Both the position numbers and the translations under genes were made by a program. Positions 50,849 to 61,288 of a stretch of 64,000 nucleotides of DNA are shown piece after piece. Within the stretch, counting starts at the first letter, position 1. Each line of letters opens with the position of its first letter. A model generated the notes under the pieces. The model did not search any database, had not been told where the DNA came from, and worked only from the letters and a program-made list of their open reading frames with translations. Source of the DNA: Sabellastarte sp. h YS-2021. Taxonomy: Eukaryota; Annelida; Polychaeta; Sabellida; Sabellidae. The stretch is from positions 158,147,609 to 158,211,608 of the forward strand of contig OZ024929.1 of the NCBI GenBank assembly GCA_964017235.1. The letters run 5' to 3'.

Positions 50849-53169
50849 AGGTCAAATCAAGGTCACACCATGACGTTGCACACCTACACCCCCTAACCAA
50901 TGTCCCTACCAAGTATCAACTTTCTACACCTTACGGTGGCTGAGATACAGCTGAGACAAGATTTTATAGGTCAAGGTCACTACCACAAGGTCAAATGAAG
51001 GTCACACCATGATGTTGCACAACTATACCCCCTAACCAGTGTACCTAACAAGAATCAACTTCCTATATTTTATGGTTTTTGAGATATAGCCCGGACAAAA
51101 TTTTTTAGGTCAAGGTCACTAGGGAAAGGTCAAAGGACAAATCAAGGTCACACCGTGACGTTGCACACCTACTGCCTCCAACCAATGTCCCTACCAAATA
51201 TCAACTTGCTACACCTTACGGTTGCCAAGATATAGTCTGGACAAGATTTTATAGGTCAAGGTTACTATGGCAAGGTCACACCATAATGTTGCACCCCTAC
51301 ACCCCCTAACCAATGTCCCTACCAAGTATCAACTTCGTACACCTTACAGTGGCTGAGATACAGCTGGGACAAGATTTTATAGGTCAAGGTCACTACCGCA
51401 TGGTCAAATGAAGGTCACACCATGACGTTGCACAACTACACCCCTAACCAGTGTATCTACCAAGTATCAACTTCCTATATCTTATGCTTTCTGAGATATA
51501 GCCCAGACAAAATTTTATAGGTCAAGGTCACCACAGAAAGGTCAAATCAAGGTCACACCATGACGTTGCACACCTACACCCCCTAACCAATGTCCCTACC
51601 AAGTATCAACTTTCTACACCTTACGGTGGCTGAGATACAGCTGAGACAAGATTTTATAGGTCAAGGTCACTACCACAAGGTCAAATGAAGGTCACACCAT
51701 GACGTTGCACAACTATACCCCCTAACCAGTGTACCTACCAAGAATCAACTTCCTATATTTTATGGTTTTTGAGATATAGCCCGGACAAAATTTTTTAGGT
51801 CAAGGTCACTAGGGAAAGGTCAAAGGACAAATCAAGGTCACACCGTGACGTTGCACACCTACTGCCTCCAACCAATGTCCCTACCAAATATCAACTTGCT
51901 ACACCTTACGGTTGCCAAGATATAGTCTGGACAAGATTTTATAGGTCAAGGTTACTATGGCAAGGTCACACCATAATGTTGCACCCCTACACCCCCTAAC
52001 CAATGTCCCTACCAAGTATCAACTTCGTACACCTTACAGTGGCTGAGATACAGCTGGGACAAGATTTTATAGGTCAAGGTCACTACCGCATGGTCAAATG
52101 AAGGTCACACCATGACGTTGCACAACTACACCCCTAACCAGTGTATCTACCAAGTATCAACTTCCTATATCTTATGCTTTCTGAGATATAGCCCAGACAA
52201 AATTTTATAGGTCAAGGTCACCACAGAAAGGTCAAATCAAGGTCACACCATGACGTTGCACACCTACACCCCCTAACCAATGTCCCTACCAAGTATCAAC
52301 TTTCTACACCTTACGGTGGCTGAGATAAAGCTGGGATAAGATTTTATAGGTCAAGGTCACTACCGCAAGGTCAAATGAAGGTCACACCATGACGTTGCAC
52401 AACTATACCCCCTAACCAGAGTACCTACCAAGAATCAACTTCCTACATCTTATGGTTTTTGAGATATAGCCCGGACAAAATTTTTTAGGTCAAGGTCACT
52501 ACGGAAAGGTCAAAGGACAAATCAAGGTCACACCGTGACGTTGCACACCTACTGCCTCCAACCAATGTCCCTAGCAAATATCACCTTGCTACACCTTACG
52601 GTTGCCGAGATATAGTCTGGACAAGATTTTATAGGTCAAGGTTACTATGGCAAGGTCACACCATAATGTTGCACACCTACACCCCCTAACCAATGTCCCT
52701 ACCAAGTATCAACTTCGTACACCTTACAGTGGCTGAGATACAGCTGAGACAAGATTTTATAGGTCAAGGTCACTACCGCATGGTCAAATGAAGGTCACAC
52801 CATGACGTTGCACAACTACACCCCTAACCAGTGTATCTACCAAGTATCAACTTCCTATATCTTACGCTTTCTGAGATATAGCCCAGACAAAATTTTATAG
52901 GTCAAGGTCACCACAGAAAGGTCAAATCAAGGTCACACAATGACGTTGCACACCTACTGCCCCCAACCAATGTCCCTACCAAGTATCAACTTCCTACACC
53001 TTACGGTTGCCGAAATATAGCCAGGACAAAATTTTATAGGTCAAGGTCACTATGGAAAGGTCAAATCAAAGATTTTTAAACTCAACGTCACTTCGGCAAG
53101 GTCAAATCAAGGTCACACGATAAAGTTGCACACCTACACCCCCTATCCAATGTCCCTACCAAGTATCAA
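50849..53169. repeat. AGGTCA satellite array, right part, 690-bp higher-order repeat
   Basis: Higher-order units start at 50849, 51539, 52229 and 52919 (exactly 690 bp apart), each made of five related monomers. Units 1 and 2 differ at only two noted positions; unit 3 is more diverged; the fourth is cut at 53169 by a LINE. AAGGTCAAATCAAGGTCACA and ATAGGTCAAGGTCACTA give dense AGGTCA half-sites. Confidence 0.95.
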
Positions 53170-54712
53170 GTATCAAAACTGAATCACCTTTTCATGGCCC
53201 TACCAAACCCTAGTCAAGATATTTTGCGAAAAATTGATAATATGTTTTTCAAGTTCATTTGGAATGGAAAACCTGACAAAATAAAGCGAAAAACTCTGAC
53301 AAAATCTTATAAGCAGGGTGGATTAAGTATGATTGACACTTCACATTTCCTCTCTGCATTAAAAATAACTTGGGTGCGTAGACTGTATATGAATCCTCAG
53401 TCAATTTGGGCCATTTTGGCAAAGTGCTATCTTGGGTCAACTCATAAATTGGTACTACTTGGTAATTACTATTCTGAAAGCCTTGCAAAGAAAACAACAA
53501 ACAAGTTTTGGACTGATGTTCTACAAAGCTGGAGTAAATTTTTAAAAGCGTTTCAGATGGAAAAGAATTTAAATGCTTTGAGCCAGTCGCTATGGTGCAA
53601 CGCAAATATATCTAAAATAGAACTGTTTTTTCCAAAATGGTTTGAGAGAGGTATAATCTTAATAGGTGACTTGCTTAGTGCTAACGGGGAACTCTTGTCA
53701 AAAAGGGAATTGGAGCAATCATACTCATTTAAAACTAATTTTCTTGAATACTATAGAATAACATCGACTGTAAAGATCTATTTAAAAAAATATAAACTGG
53801 ACCCAAAGATATTTCAGAAGCCATTGTATCCTAATCAGATAAAGGTCTTATGTAATTCCGAAAAGGGAAGTCAAGACTTTTATAGGTCTTTAAACTATCA
53901 TGGATTAAGTATAGAAAATACACCAATTTCATATTGGATGAATCTCTATGACGAAACTCCAAATGAAAGCTTATGGAGGAACATTTTTGGAATCTGTTTT
54001 AAAACAGTAATGGACAATGATTTGATATGGCTCCAGTTCAGAGTGCTATATAGAATCTTGGGTACAAATGATCTCCTATTGAAAATCAGTAAACATGATG
54101 ATGGAAAGTGTAGCTTTTGTCATAATCAATTGGAAACCATAACACATTTATTTGTGGAATGCCAAATTGTGAAACAGTTTTGGTCTCAACTAAAAGACAA
54201 ACTTAAACTTGTGTTACAAATTGGGTTAAATCTCAATCCAACTTGTATAATCTTGGGTTCTGAGAAAGGACAGCAAAAAAACACTGCTAATAATTTAATT
54301 TATTTAGTAGCTAAAAAGTATATATTTAAAACATCACGCAAGAAAGGATTTTTATCTGTTGATGACTTTTGCTTTTGTCTGCAGAAAATATATCAAGAAC
54401 AAGAATTTATTGCCAAACTAGATTTTAAACAGGAACAGTTTAGGAAAACATGGGGAATTTTCAACAGTCTTTTTCTTGGGTGAATAAAACATATAACATG
54501 ATAGCAAAATACTGTTAACTAAAACCTATCTAATTGTAATTTGTCTTACGTAGTTCCTTGTGGTTTTTTTTTTTTTTTTTTTTTTTTGCTTCTGTAGTTC
54601 CTTGTATTGTTTTTTGTTGTTTTTTTTTTTTTTGTTTGTTTTTTTGTTTTGTGCCTTTTGTACTATGTCCTACCTTGTATGTGCTGCAAAAAAATGATAA
54701 ATAAAAAAAAAA
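53170..54712 (+). mobile_element. 5'-truncated L1/Tx1-like LINE in the satellite array
   Basis: The insertion starts inside a monomer at CCCTACCAAGTATCAA and ends in a poly-A (AAATAAAAAAAAAAAA). The satellite then resumes with AAGTATCAACTTCC. AAGTATCAA therefore occurs on both sides (53161-53169, 54713-54721), a target duplication of 7-9 bp given overlap with the A tail. T-rich tracts at 54563-54650 belong to its 3' UTR. Confidence 0.85.
53194..54483 (+). CDS. C-terminal fragment of LINE ORF2 protein
   Basis: 429 codons, open, representing the part after the RT domain of an L1/Tx1-type ORF2: FKFIWNGKPDKIKRKTL, GGLSMIDTSHFLSALKITW, then the C-x2-C-H-C knuckle CSFCHNQLETITHLFVEC near residues 307-325. 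The endonuclease and RT domains are missing through 5' truncation, so the product is not functional even though the frame is intact. The intact frame implies a recent insertion. Confidence 0.85.
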   Translation: MALPNPSQDILRKIDNMFFKFIWNGKPDKIKRKTLTKSYKQGGLSMIDTSHFLSALKITWVRRLYMNPQSIWAILAKCYLGSTHKLVLLGNYYSESLAKKTTNKFWTDVLQSWSKFLKAFQMEKNLNALSQSLWCNANISKIELFFPKWFERGIILIGDLLSANGELLSKRELEQSYSFKTNFLEYYRITSTVKIYLKKYKLDPKIFQKPLYPNQIKVLCNSEKGSQDFYRSLNYHGLSIENTPISYWMNLYDETPNESLWRNIFGICFKTVMDNDLIWLQFRVLYRILGTNDLLLKISKHDDGKCSFCHNQLETITHLFVECQIVKQFWSQLKDKLKLVLQIGLNLNPTCIILGSEKGQQKNTANNLIYLVAKKYIFKTSRKKGFLSVDDFCFCLQKIYQEQEFIAKLDFKQEQFRKTWGIFNSLFLG

Positions 54713-54802
54713 AAGTATCAACTTCCTACACCCTACGGTTTCTGAGATACAGCCCCGGACAAACTTTTTCCCGCTGCCCGCCGCCCATCCGGACACCATA
54801 TG
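54713..54802. repeat. End of the satellite-bearing element
   Basis: The remainder of the interrupted monomer, then CCGGACAAACTTTTTCCCGC and CCGCCCATCCGGACACC, a GC-rich tail unlike the monomers. This looks like the true end of a pearl-like element whose core repeats form the array. The left end near 43390 is less clear. Confidence 0.6.
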
Positions 54803-55022
54803 GGTGAATACAATACACTAAGAGCCCTTAAAGGCTGTGTGGTAAAAACTTACATGTCCACTCTTGGTAGGGATTGACAGGATACTTAGAAGTGTAAGTG
54901 TTAGTAGGTCTTGCCCATACACAAGGATATTATGGTCTTATTGTGAGTGGCTCTCGGCATATCTGCTATATTCCTTTGAGCTGAATTTGAATCAAAGGCA
55001 GCAGTTCTGACTGTCACACTAC
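54803..55022. other. TPR intron 3, part nearest exon 3
   Basis: 220 bp of apparently unique intron sequence after the satellite element. It follows the exon 3 donor on the gene strand. No other feature is seen. Confidence 0.5.
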
Positions 55023-55119
55023 CTTCAAACTGTTCCCCCATTTCTTCTTCTTCTTCTTCAACAAACTCTTCAGCCGTATCTTCAAATTCTTGGCCTTGTT
55101 CCATATCCAGGTAGCCAAT
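55023..55119 (-). CDS. TPR: TPR exon 3
   Basis: Acceptor TTTCTCTTCTGTGAACTAG at 55120, donor GTAGTG after 55023; 97 bp. It reads IGYLDMEQGQEFED then EEFVEEEEEEMGEQFE plus one base that joins exon 4. Acidic, like the TPR tail. The donor GTAGTG is weaker than the others, but the phase match to exon 4 supports it. Confidence 0.82.
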
Positions 55120-55499
55120 CTAGTTCACAGAAGAGAAATATGGTTTAACATTCCAGTACTTATGCCAACCAATATGAAACAGAGAGATAAACCTACAAGA
55201 ATATTTAAAAATTAGTTATTGTAAGAATGAATTTTTACCTTGACATACTTGTGGTATGTTAATTACCTATTGTTGCCTGTAGCTGATAATTCATGAAAAC
55301 AATAAATAAATACTTATTTTAAGGCTCCCAAAGATTTCCAAGTTCCAATTATTTATTTTCCGTCATAAATATTAGGGTTTTTTGGGGGAGAATATTCAAA
55401 AGATCAAAAACATCTACTTACAGACAGTTGAACAAAGTTGATCTGAAGGAGTCTTTCTCACCAGTAAGTCACAAATTAAGTTCCCTTTGATCAACAGGA

Positions 55500-56045
55500 C
55501 ATATTTATACTTTAGACATAATGTATAATAGGAAAACTTCCCGAATGACATATACAGAAAAAATATATCACGAATGAAGATAACAATATTATACGAGTGC
55601 GCAGCACGAGTATTATATTGTTAATCTTCATGAGTGATATATTTTTCTGTATATGTCTGATGAGGGGTGTTTTACTTTTATTATCCACCATTTTGTGCGA
55701 TTTATAGGTCAAATAATATGAATATTTAATGAGAGAACGTGAACAAGGCTGTCAAAAAGGATGAGCAATACTGAATATAAAAACTTCAATCTTTAACTTG
55801 TAATATCTCAGTCATTTCTGCATGGATTTTTATGCAACATATATAAGCAGAAGCGCTAGAATAACACCTTTCTAATGATATATTATACATATTTGTAAGT
55901 TACATACTTTCCGAGATATTGTTGAAAAACCGGAAGTTATTCACGCTCATTATCCATAGTACTGGGGCGCCGGTGTATACAAAAAAAATACATCCCGGTC
56001 TGTATTTCCCCGTATTTAGGGCAAATACGTTGCGTGGTGGATAAT
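55500..56045. repeat. MITE-like inverted repeat in TPR intron 2
   Basis: GACATATACAGAAAAAATATATCAC (55549 on) is inverted at 55630-55657, around a short loop (GAGTGCGCAGCACGAG); arms are about 50 bp and imperfectly extendable to about 75 bp. ATTATCCAC (about 55679) and GTGGATAAT (about 56037) form an outer pair. No gene is seen. Confidence 0.6.
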
Positions 56046-56177
56046 AAATAAAATTATCAACTGAAGAAGGGTTTGTTTTTTATCTAATTTTTTAGACTGA
56101 CAAAAATGCATGCACTGTTGTTCCTTCAAATTGCATTTCACATGCATAAGGTTGTACAGATGCTGCATTAACTTCAC

Positions 56178-56390
56178 CTCTTGGTCATTTTCATCTAGCA
56201 CCACAATGACGGAGTCCGATGCTCCACTGGCATTCTCCTGTTTTACGGAGTCACTGGTTTTGGCTGAGACTTCAATAGGCTGTGAAGGTCGTCTCACACT
56301 TGATGGCGCAGGTTTTTTACTGTCTACTTCTTCCTCTTTGGGTTCATCTTCTTCAGTCTCTGTGAATTCTGGGAGATCTTCAGATTCCTC
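56178..56390 (-). CDS. TPR: TPR exon 2
   Basis: Acceptor CATTATTTACAG at 56391, donor GTGAAG after 56178; 213 bp, phase 0 on both sides. It reads EESEDLPEFTETEEDEPKEE, then basic/Ser segments, then SDSVIVVLDENDQE. The mix of acidic runs and a short hydrophobic strand (VIVVL) before acids resembles a SUMO-interacting motif, which is inference. No stop occurs. Confidence 0.82.
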
Positions 56391-56653
56391 CTGTAAATAA
56401 TGTTATACTATGGTGTTAACTTTTAACCTAAGTTGAGGAGACAGCTCGTCATTTTAAGACTATGATAACTTCTGTTTCTACTAAAAAAATTAAAAGAAGC
56501 AATCACTGTGCTCTGTAGGTTATACATCATGCAAATACATACCAAAGATGGTGATTGTAATACTTGAGATGTATTTTCACATGTAAATTGACCCTAGCTG
56601 TTAAAATTGACCCCAAACTGTGACCCTTTGGTCAGGGTATTCCTACATATTAC

Positions 56654-56836
56654 CTGTGGAGGCAGGACATTAGTGTCACTTTCTTTACTTTCTTGTGCAG
56701 TAGATGCCAGCTCAGGTTCAACCAGTGCAACATTTGCCTCACTACGTGTTCTAGAGGTTGTTGCTGATGTGGAAGCGGTGTTATCCTGAGCAGTGAGATG
56801 GCTGTCAGCTGTAGAAACTATGGAATCAGGTTCTTC
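56654..56836 (-). CDS. TPR: TPR exon 1 of this window
   Basis: Acceptor CTTTTTCTCCTCAG at 56837, donor GTAATA after 56654; 183 bp, phase 0. Ser/Thr/Glu-rich (EEPDSIVSTADSH, ATTSRTRSEANVALVEPE, QESKESDTNVLPPQ). Low sequence conservation is expected in this tail. The assignment rests on splice sites, phase and position next to exons 2-6. Earlier exons must lie beyond the right edge of the window. Confidence 0.75.
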
Positions 56837-58530
56837 CTGAGGAGAAAAAGAAAGAAAGTATTAAATATTGTGTTAGTGTATTAATGCTGAAAACAAGAGG
56901 GTCAGAAATGCCCCAAAAGGCGGGTTGCGCAGGCAGCAATAAGGTTAGCGACTGCTGTAATTACATTTAGAAACAAGGAAAGAAATGTTAGGTCACCCAA
57001 TTAAGGTAAATGTGTTAGACGTGCTAAGAAATGTAAAACTTGTAATCTAGGTTACATGTTAATTGTATCTATGCTATAAATTAGTGGGTAAATTGTTTAT
57101 CGATATTGCCGATATTTATTGTTTTAGAACTGGACTCCCGATATCGAGATCTAAACACGTATTTCAATATTGCAGGGCGTCAAGTTACAAGTGGGTCTCA
57201 GAAAATAGGAAAATAGGAATTTCGGGAGTCACAAAAATAGGAATAAAATAGGAATATTACTGAAAAAATATAGTGAAAATAGGAATCTTTTTTAACAAGA
57301 TAGTCTCCTAACACCCCTATAGCCATCATGATGCACCACATTTCCCTTTATTTTGCACTTATCTTAGAACAATGGAAAAAATATAGTCAAAATAATACAC
57401 GTGTATCTCAAGTAAGCATCATACTTATTGAATTACATCCAAAAAGCTTATAAATACACATTCTATAGAACTACATATGTACATGTAACTCAGTTCAAAA
57501 CTAGACCAAGGACCCACAGATGCAAGATGTATCCACCGGAAAAGGCCAACTAACATAGTTTAGAAGAAAAACTGCATTTTTCAATAATAAGTTGAAAGCA
57601 CTTTTAAGTTTGGCTACCCTCATTTGATCTTGAAGCAGTGGCCCAAGGTCAAATGTGACCACATCGGAAGACTCACAGCCCATGATTTCCTATAGGTTGG
57701 TTTACCATCCCAAACCTCTAGGGCCAATAATAAGCAAATTATAAGCACTTTTAAGTTTGCCTAACCTTGTTTGACCTTGAAGAGGCAGCCCAAGGTCAAA
57801 TCCGACCACAGCAGAAGATTCGCAGCCCATGATTTCCTATAGGTTGGTTTGACATTCCAAACCTCTAGGACCAATAAAAAGGGAGATATAAGCACTTTTC
57901 ATGACTGAAAACAAACGCCCGTGATGGCCATCGTTTTTCAAAATGAGGAAAAAATATTTTTAATCAAGATTTTGTAATGATGAACATATCCAGCGAATTT
58001 GAGATTTCTACCTAGAATTCCCTTTGTTCTAGAGGCCTGGAGGGCCAACAAAACTCCTTGCTGAAAGTCGAAAAACGCCCGTGGCAGCCATCTTGTTTTT
58101 CAAAATGAGGCCAAAAATATATTCCCAGCCAAGATTTTATGGTTATGAATATAACCTGAAAATTTAAGAAATCTACCTACAATACCCTGGCCTCTAGAGG
58201 GGTAACAAGAAAATCTCTACACACTGCTCTCCGGTGGATACAATCATAACTGGATTGATGCCAACATATCCCCAGACAGGTCATTTATCATGCCCGAATT
58301 CGGACTATTTGGTAGATATTTTCAACCCCCGATATCGCCCGATATTGAAGTATTTTTAAATTCAATATCGATAACCACAAAGCCAAACGATTTACCCCCT
58401 ACTATAAATAGACAAACAAACACACGGAATTACACCAATTTCGAAAGGAACCTAGCTATGATGGTGATCTGTCTCCTGGTCAAGTTTGAATTCGATTGGA
58501 CAAAGCTTTTTTGAGTTAGAGTCCAGAAAC
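56837..58530. repeat. Intron sequence with two pairs of short tandem repeats
   Basis: About 57583-57740 and 57745-57895 are diverged copies (AGCCCATGATTTCCTATAGG in both). About 57905-58070 and 58072-58215 form a second pair (GAAAAACGCCCGTGG, TTTTTCAAAATGAGG). The block ends with CCAACATATCCCCAGACAGG (58261), also found at 16350. This suggests another small tandem-repeat element. I see no exon in 56840-57580. Confidence 0.55.
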
Positions 58531-60318
58531 TGTAACAAATTTTATTGTAATTTAACTTTTTACAAGTTAAATACTTACCTTATCCTCACAAGTGCTTGTT
58601 TGGTTTTGTGGAGCAAAACGTATCGACCGACAAGAATTTTTTAAGGAATATTCTTGTCACAAGAGGTGACCCCTTTGTCTGCGCATGTCCGCGCTTGCGC
58701 AGTAGTCGTTGTCGACAGACGATTGTCGAGAGCTCTTCATTGTATTTTTGGTCCCCAGAAACAAATTATGTGGGGAGGTAGGGTGGGTTTATCCTTGTGA
58801 GGATAAGGTAAGTATTTAACTTGTAAAAAGTTAAATTACAATAAAATTTGTTACATTTTATTGCGTAAAATAGCCTTACCTTATCCTCACAAGTGCTTGA
58901 ATGCAACCATAACAGGTGGAGGGTATTTGTTTTGGCCACACTGTTAGATGATTGTCAGACAAGGGGTCACCAAATAAAGCACTGATAAGAGGATAAGATA
59001 AGCTACCATAAGCCACATCTTAGGTTATATGTTACTTCTTCAGCACAGATAAGTAATTTGCTAACCTCAACAAGAGATCCATGATGTGGTCGTCATTGTT
59101 GCTGCTGTTGCTGTTGTAGAAAATTTTACAACAAATCCTATAGCAGTATTAACCAACACCCAGTATTGGCTGGAGATGTCTGCATGACTCCCCAAACAAG
59201 ATGTCATCATCTGACAATGAGAATATCTGCAAGCAGGCAAACTGAACTGCATAAACTGCAGATATGGGGCCATATATAAGTTAAGAAAGACATATGTCAG
59301 TGACACAACACTTGTATAACTGGAGAGAACAAAGTATGCGAGTCATATGAATAACATGTATAAATACACAAAAAATTGACTACATGCTGAGGGGAATCCA
59401 CAAGACCCAATTTATTCATGGACTGGTCATGGGATTGCCAAGCTACATCTTCGAGTGGAATGTAGTAAAGAATTGTGGGTCTTCCAATAACAAGAGTTTT
59501 ATATCTGCTGAGGTAAGACCCCACTCTTGAAAACTAAAGAGGCAGTCATGGATGTAATATGTGTCTCAATGTATGGGATTCTGATAACCAGAATTAAAGG
59601 ACTGGCAATCTAATCATGCATCCAGATTGATCCAGGAGATGGCAGAACTCAAGATATCTCCATCAAGCCTTCCTTAAAAGATATGAGCAAGAGATTCTTC
59701 ACCTCCTTGAAGTACTTGTACTGTCTTGATAGTAACTAAGTACTGTAAAAGGGCAGAGTGTCACAAGATCAGTCCAACCTCAGCTCAAGAAAGGTTTGTG
59801 AGCTGGAATGACTACTGGTTTGAGCCATCTGGGGCATCAGAAGCCAACTGATTCTTGCTAAAAGGCAGGAGAAGGAGACTTTCCCTTTTCTCCAAGCAGT
59901 AGTCCTGTCCAAGAAGGATGTAAGTGCTGTAGGAGGACAACGAATCATGTGTCCAGGCAATTTGAGTTCAGGAATGATCTAGAGCTGAAGTGACCACTGG
60001 AGCCAATCTAGACCAATTGAGGCTAATAGGTCCTTGCTGAAAAGGTAGGTAGGACGGAGAAACTGTAACCTCCTTCCTATGAGGCTTGTGTCTGAAGGAG
60101 CCAAAGTCCCAGAATACACTTCCAATGCCATTGCAACAGTCTTGCAAGTCAAACTTTAACTGACCTCCTTTAAAGGTTAATAAGGAGCCTTTTATGAAAA
60201 CCAACAGAAGCAAAGGCAAATTCCTTGATGCTACACCTCTGTTAGCAGTGGGCTTCTCTCTATAAACACTTGCAATAGGCCTATAAAGATGCAGGCTTTT
60301 GCTCAACTCCTGCACAAA
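58531..60318 (-). mobile_element. Truncated DIRS relic G (family 3)
   Basis: The left end TGTAACAAATTTTATTG matches copy F. A degenerate left inverted repeat (58600-58780) is followed by an ICR (58793-58900, junction 58855/58856) and decayed YR sequence up to about 60318, where similarity ends. RT, gag and the right end are missing. The inverted-repeat NRF1-type palindrome of F is degraded here. Confidence 0.85.
59297..60318 (-). pseudogene. Tyrosine recombinase relic of copy G
   Basis: Pieces match the YR of F: SVYREKPTANRGVASRNLP, FRHKPHRKEVTVSPS (60000-60300), and near 59400-59490 the remains of the nucleophile region (LEDVAWQSHDQS). Many frame shifts and stops are present. This copy is much older than F. 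Confidence 0.8.
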
Positions 60319-60655
60319 AAATGTAAACTAGAGGATCGCTCGCAAAAAAAAAGATAATGTTTTTGCATAGCAAAAACAAAGCGTCCCGAAAAGGATATAA
60401 AGGTGAGTGCTAAAGTATTAAGAAAATGCTTCGTTTCTAGCCTTATACTGTTGTGGCAACCAAAGTCAGCGCAGTCTGCTCTATCTAGCACGGTTTTCAA
60501 GATATAAGCATTTTTGTGTTTTGCAAAAAATAAAAAAATAAAAAATGTCCGCTATGTTTGGCGAGACAAAAATATTTTGAAAATTGGCATGGCTACTCTG
60601 CAGAGATACCCAGCAGGTCCAAAATTTTGTTGAGTTCACTCCATATAGCACGATT
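60319..60655. repeat. Unclassified sequence and one diverged copy of the 169-bp repeat
   Basis: 60478-60655 aligns with the 169-bp unit of 25638-27735: CTCTATCTAGCACGG, TTTTTGTGTTTTGCAAAA, ATATTTTGAAAATTG and GATACCCAGCAGGTC, about 30 kb away. The copy stops at GCACGATT, where element N2 begins. 60319-60477 shows no feature. Confidence 0.65.
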
Positions 60656-61288
60656 CGGGGGCAGTGTCAAGGCATTGCCCCAGTCAGTCCTCCTCCAACC
60701 TTAATGATTATATTTTTGTTGGGGACCAGTCTAATTACATAACAAAAAGTTTGGTCGCCAGGGTTTTATGATTCTAAATCAGGGAGACTTTCAAACCTAT
60801 TGGTCAAGAGGTTTGTTTCTTGGCATTTCCCACCAAAATTCTAGGAACAGATCAGTATTGAATTGGAATCTGAAGACTCCACATGGACTTTTTACTTTTC
60901 TGAGGGACTTCAGATTCTCGATTCAGATTTACATGATAAGAATTTTTACGTTTTTAGTGCATTTTATACAAGAGATTTATTAACATTGGTGGACTTACAT
61001 GATTACTGAACTACGAACTGTGATATCTAATGCTGTTGAGCAAGCTGTTTGCTGATCACCATCACCTTGCTCTCGTTTGACAACCTCAGGCTTGATTTCC
61101 ATTGCCCGTGGCGGGCCATTAAGGGATGGTCTAACCTATTATTTTGTGTTTTGGTCATTTTCCAATTGGTTGAGATTTGGTATGAAATTTATGAAATCAA
61201 GCTCTGAAACGGTCATCCAAGAGCACTGAGAGAGGTGTGCTTCTTATGTTTTCAGTATCGTTTGAACATTGACAATTTTAAAAATAAT

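Larger units (their letters stand above)
25048..56836 (-). other. TPR: Host gene: 3' part of nucleoprotein TPR (seven exons)
   Basis: Seven short minus-strand exons have AG acceptors and GT donors and join with matching phases (0, 0, 1, 0, 2, 1, 2 overhanging bases at successive 3' ends), giving one uninterrupted acidic Ser/Thr-rich protein segment. Exons 5 and 6 carry the signature of the TPR/Megator carboxyl region: GIVPSTPTLFVPRR, DGFAEAI, then DFGQLAGQG. TPR is the filament protein of the nuclear-pore basket; its long coiled coil would lie upstream (beyond 64000) and its last exons downstream (below 25048 or before position 1). Introns 3, 5 and 6 are swollen to 12.4, 7.2 and 9.4 kb by transposons. 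Confidence 0.88.

Noticed and set aside
54530-54799. Minus-strand 89-codon frame with Lys runs.
   Set aside because: It is produced by the T-rich 3' UTR and poly-A of the LINE.
57501-57683. Short minus-strand frame as a further TPR exon.
   Set aside because: It lies inside a duplicated repeat block, lacks plausible splice sites on both sides, and is not acidic like the neighbouring exons.
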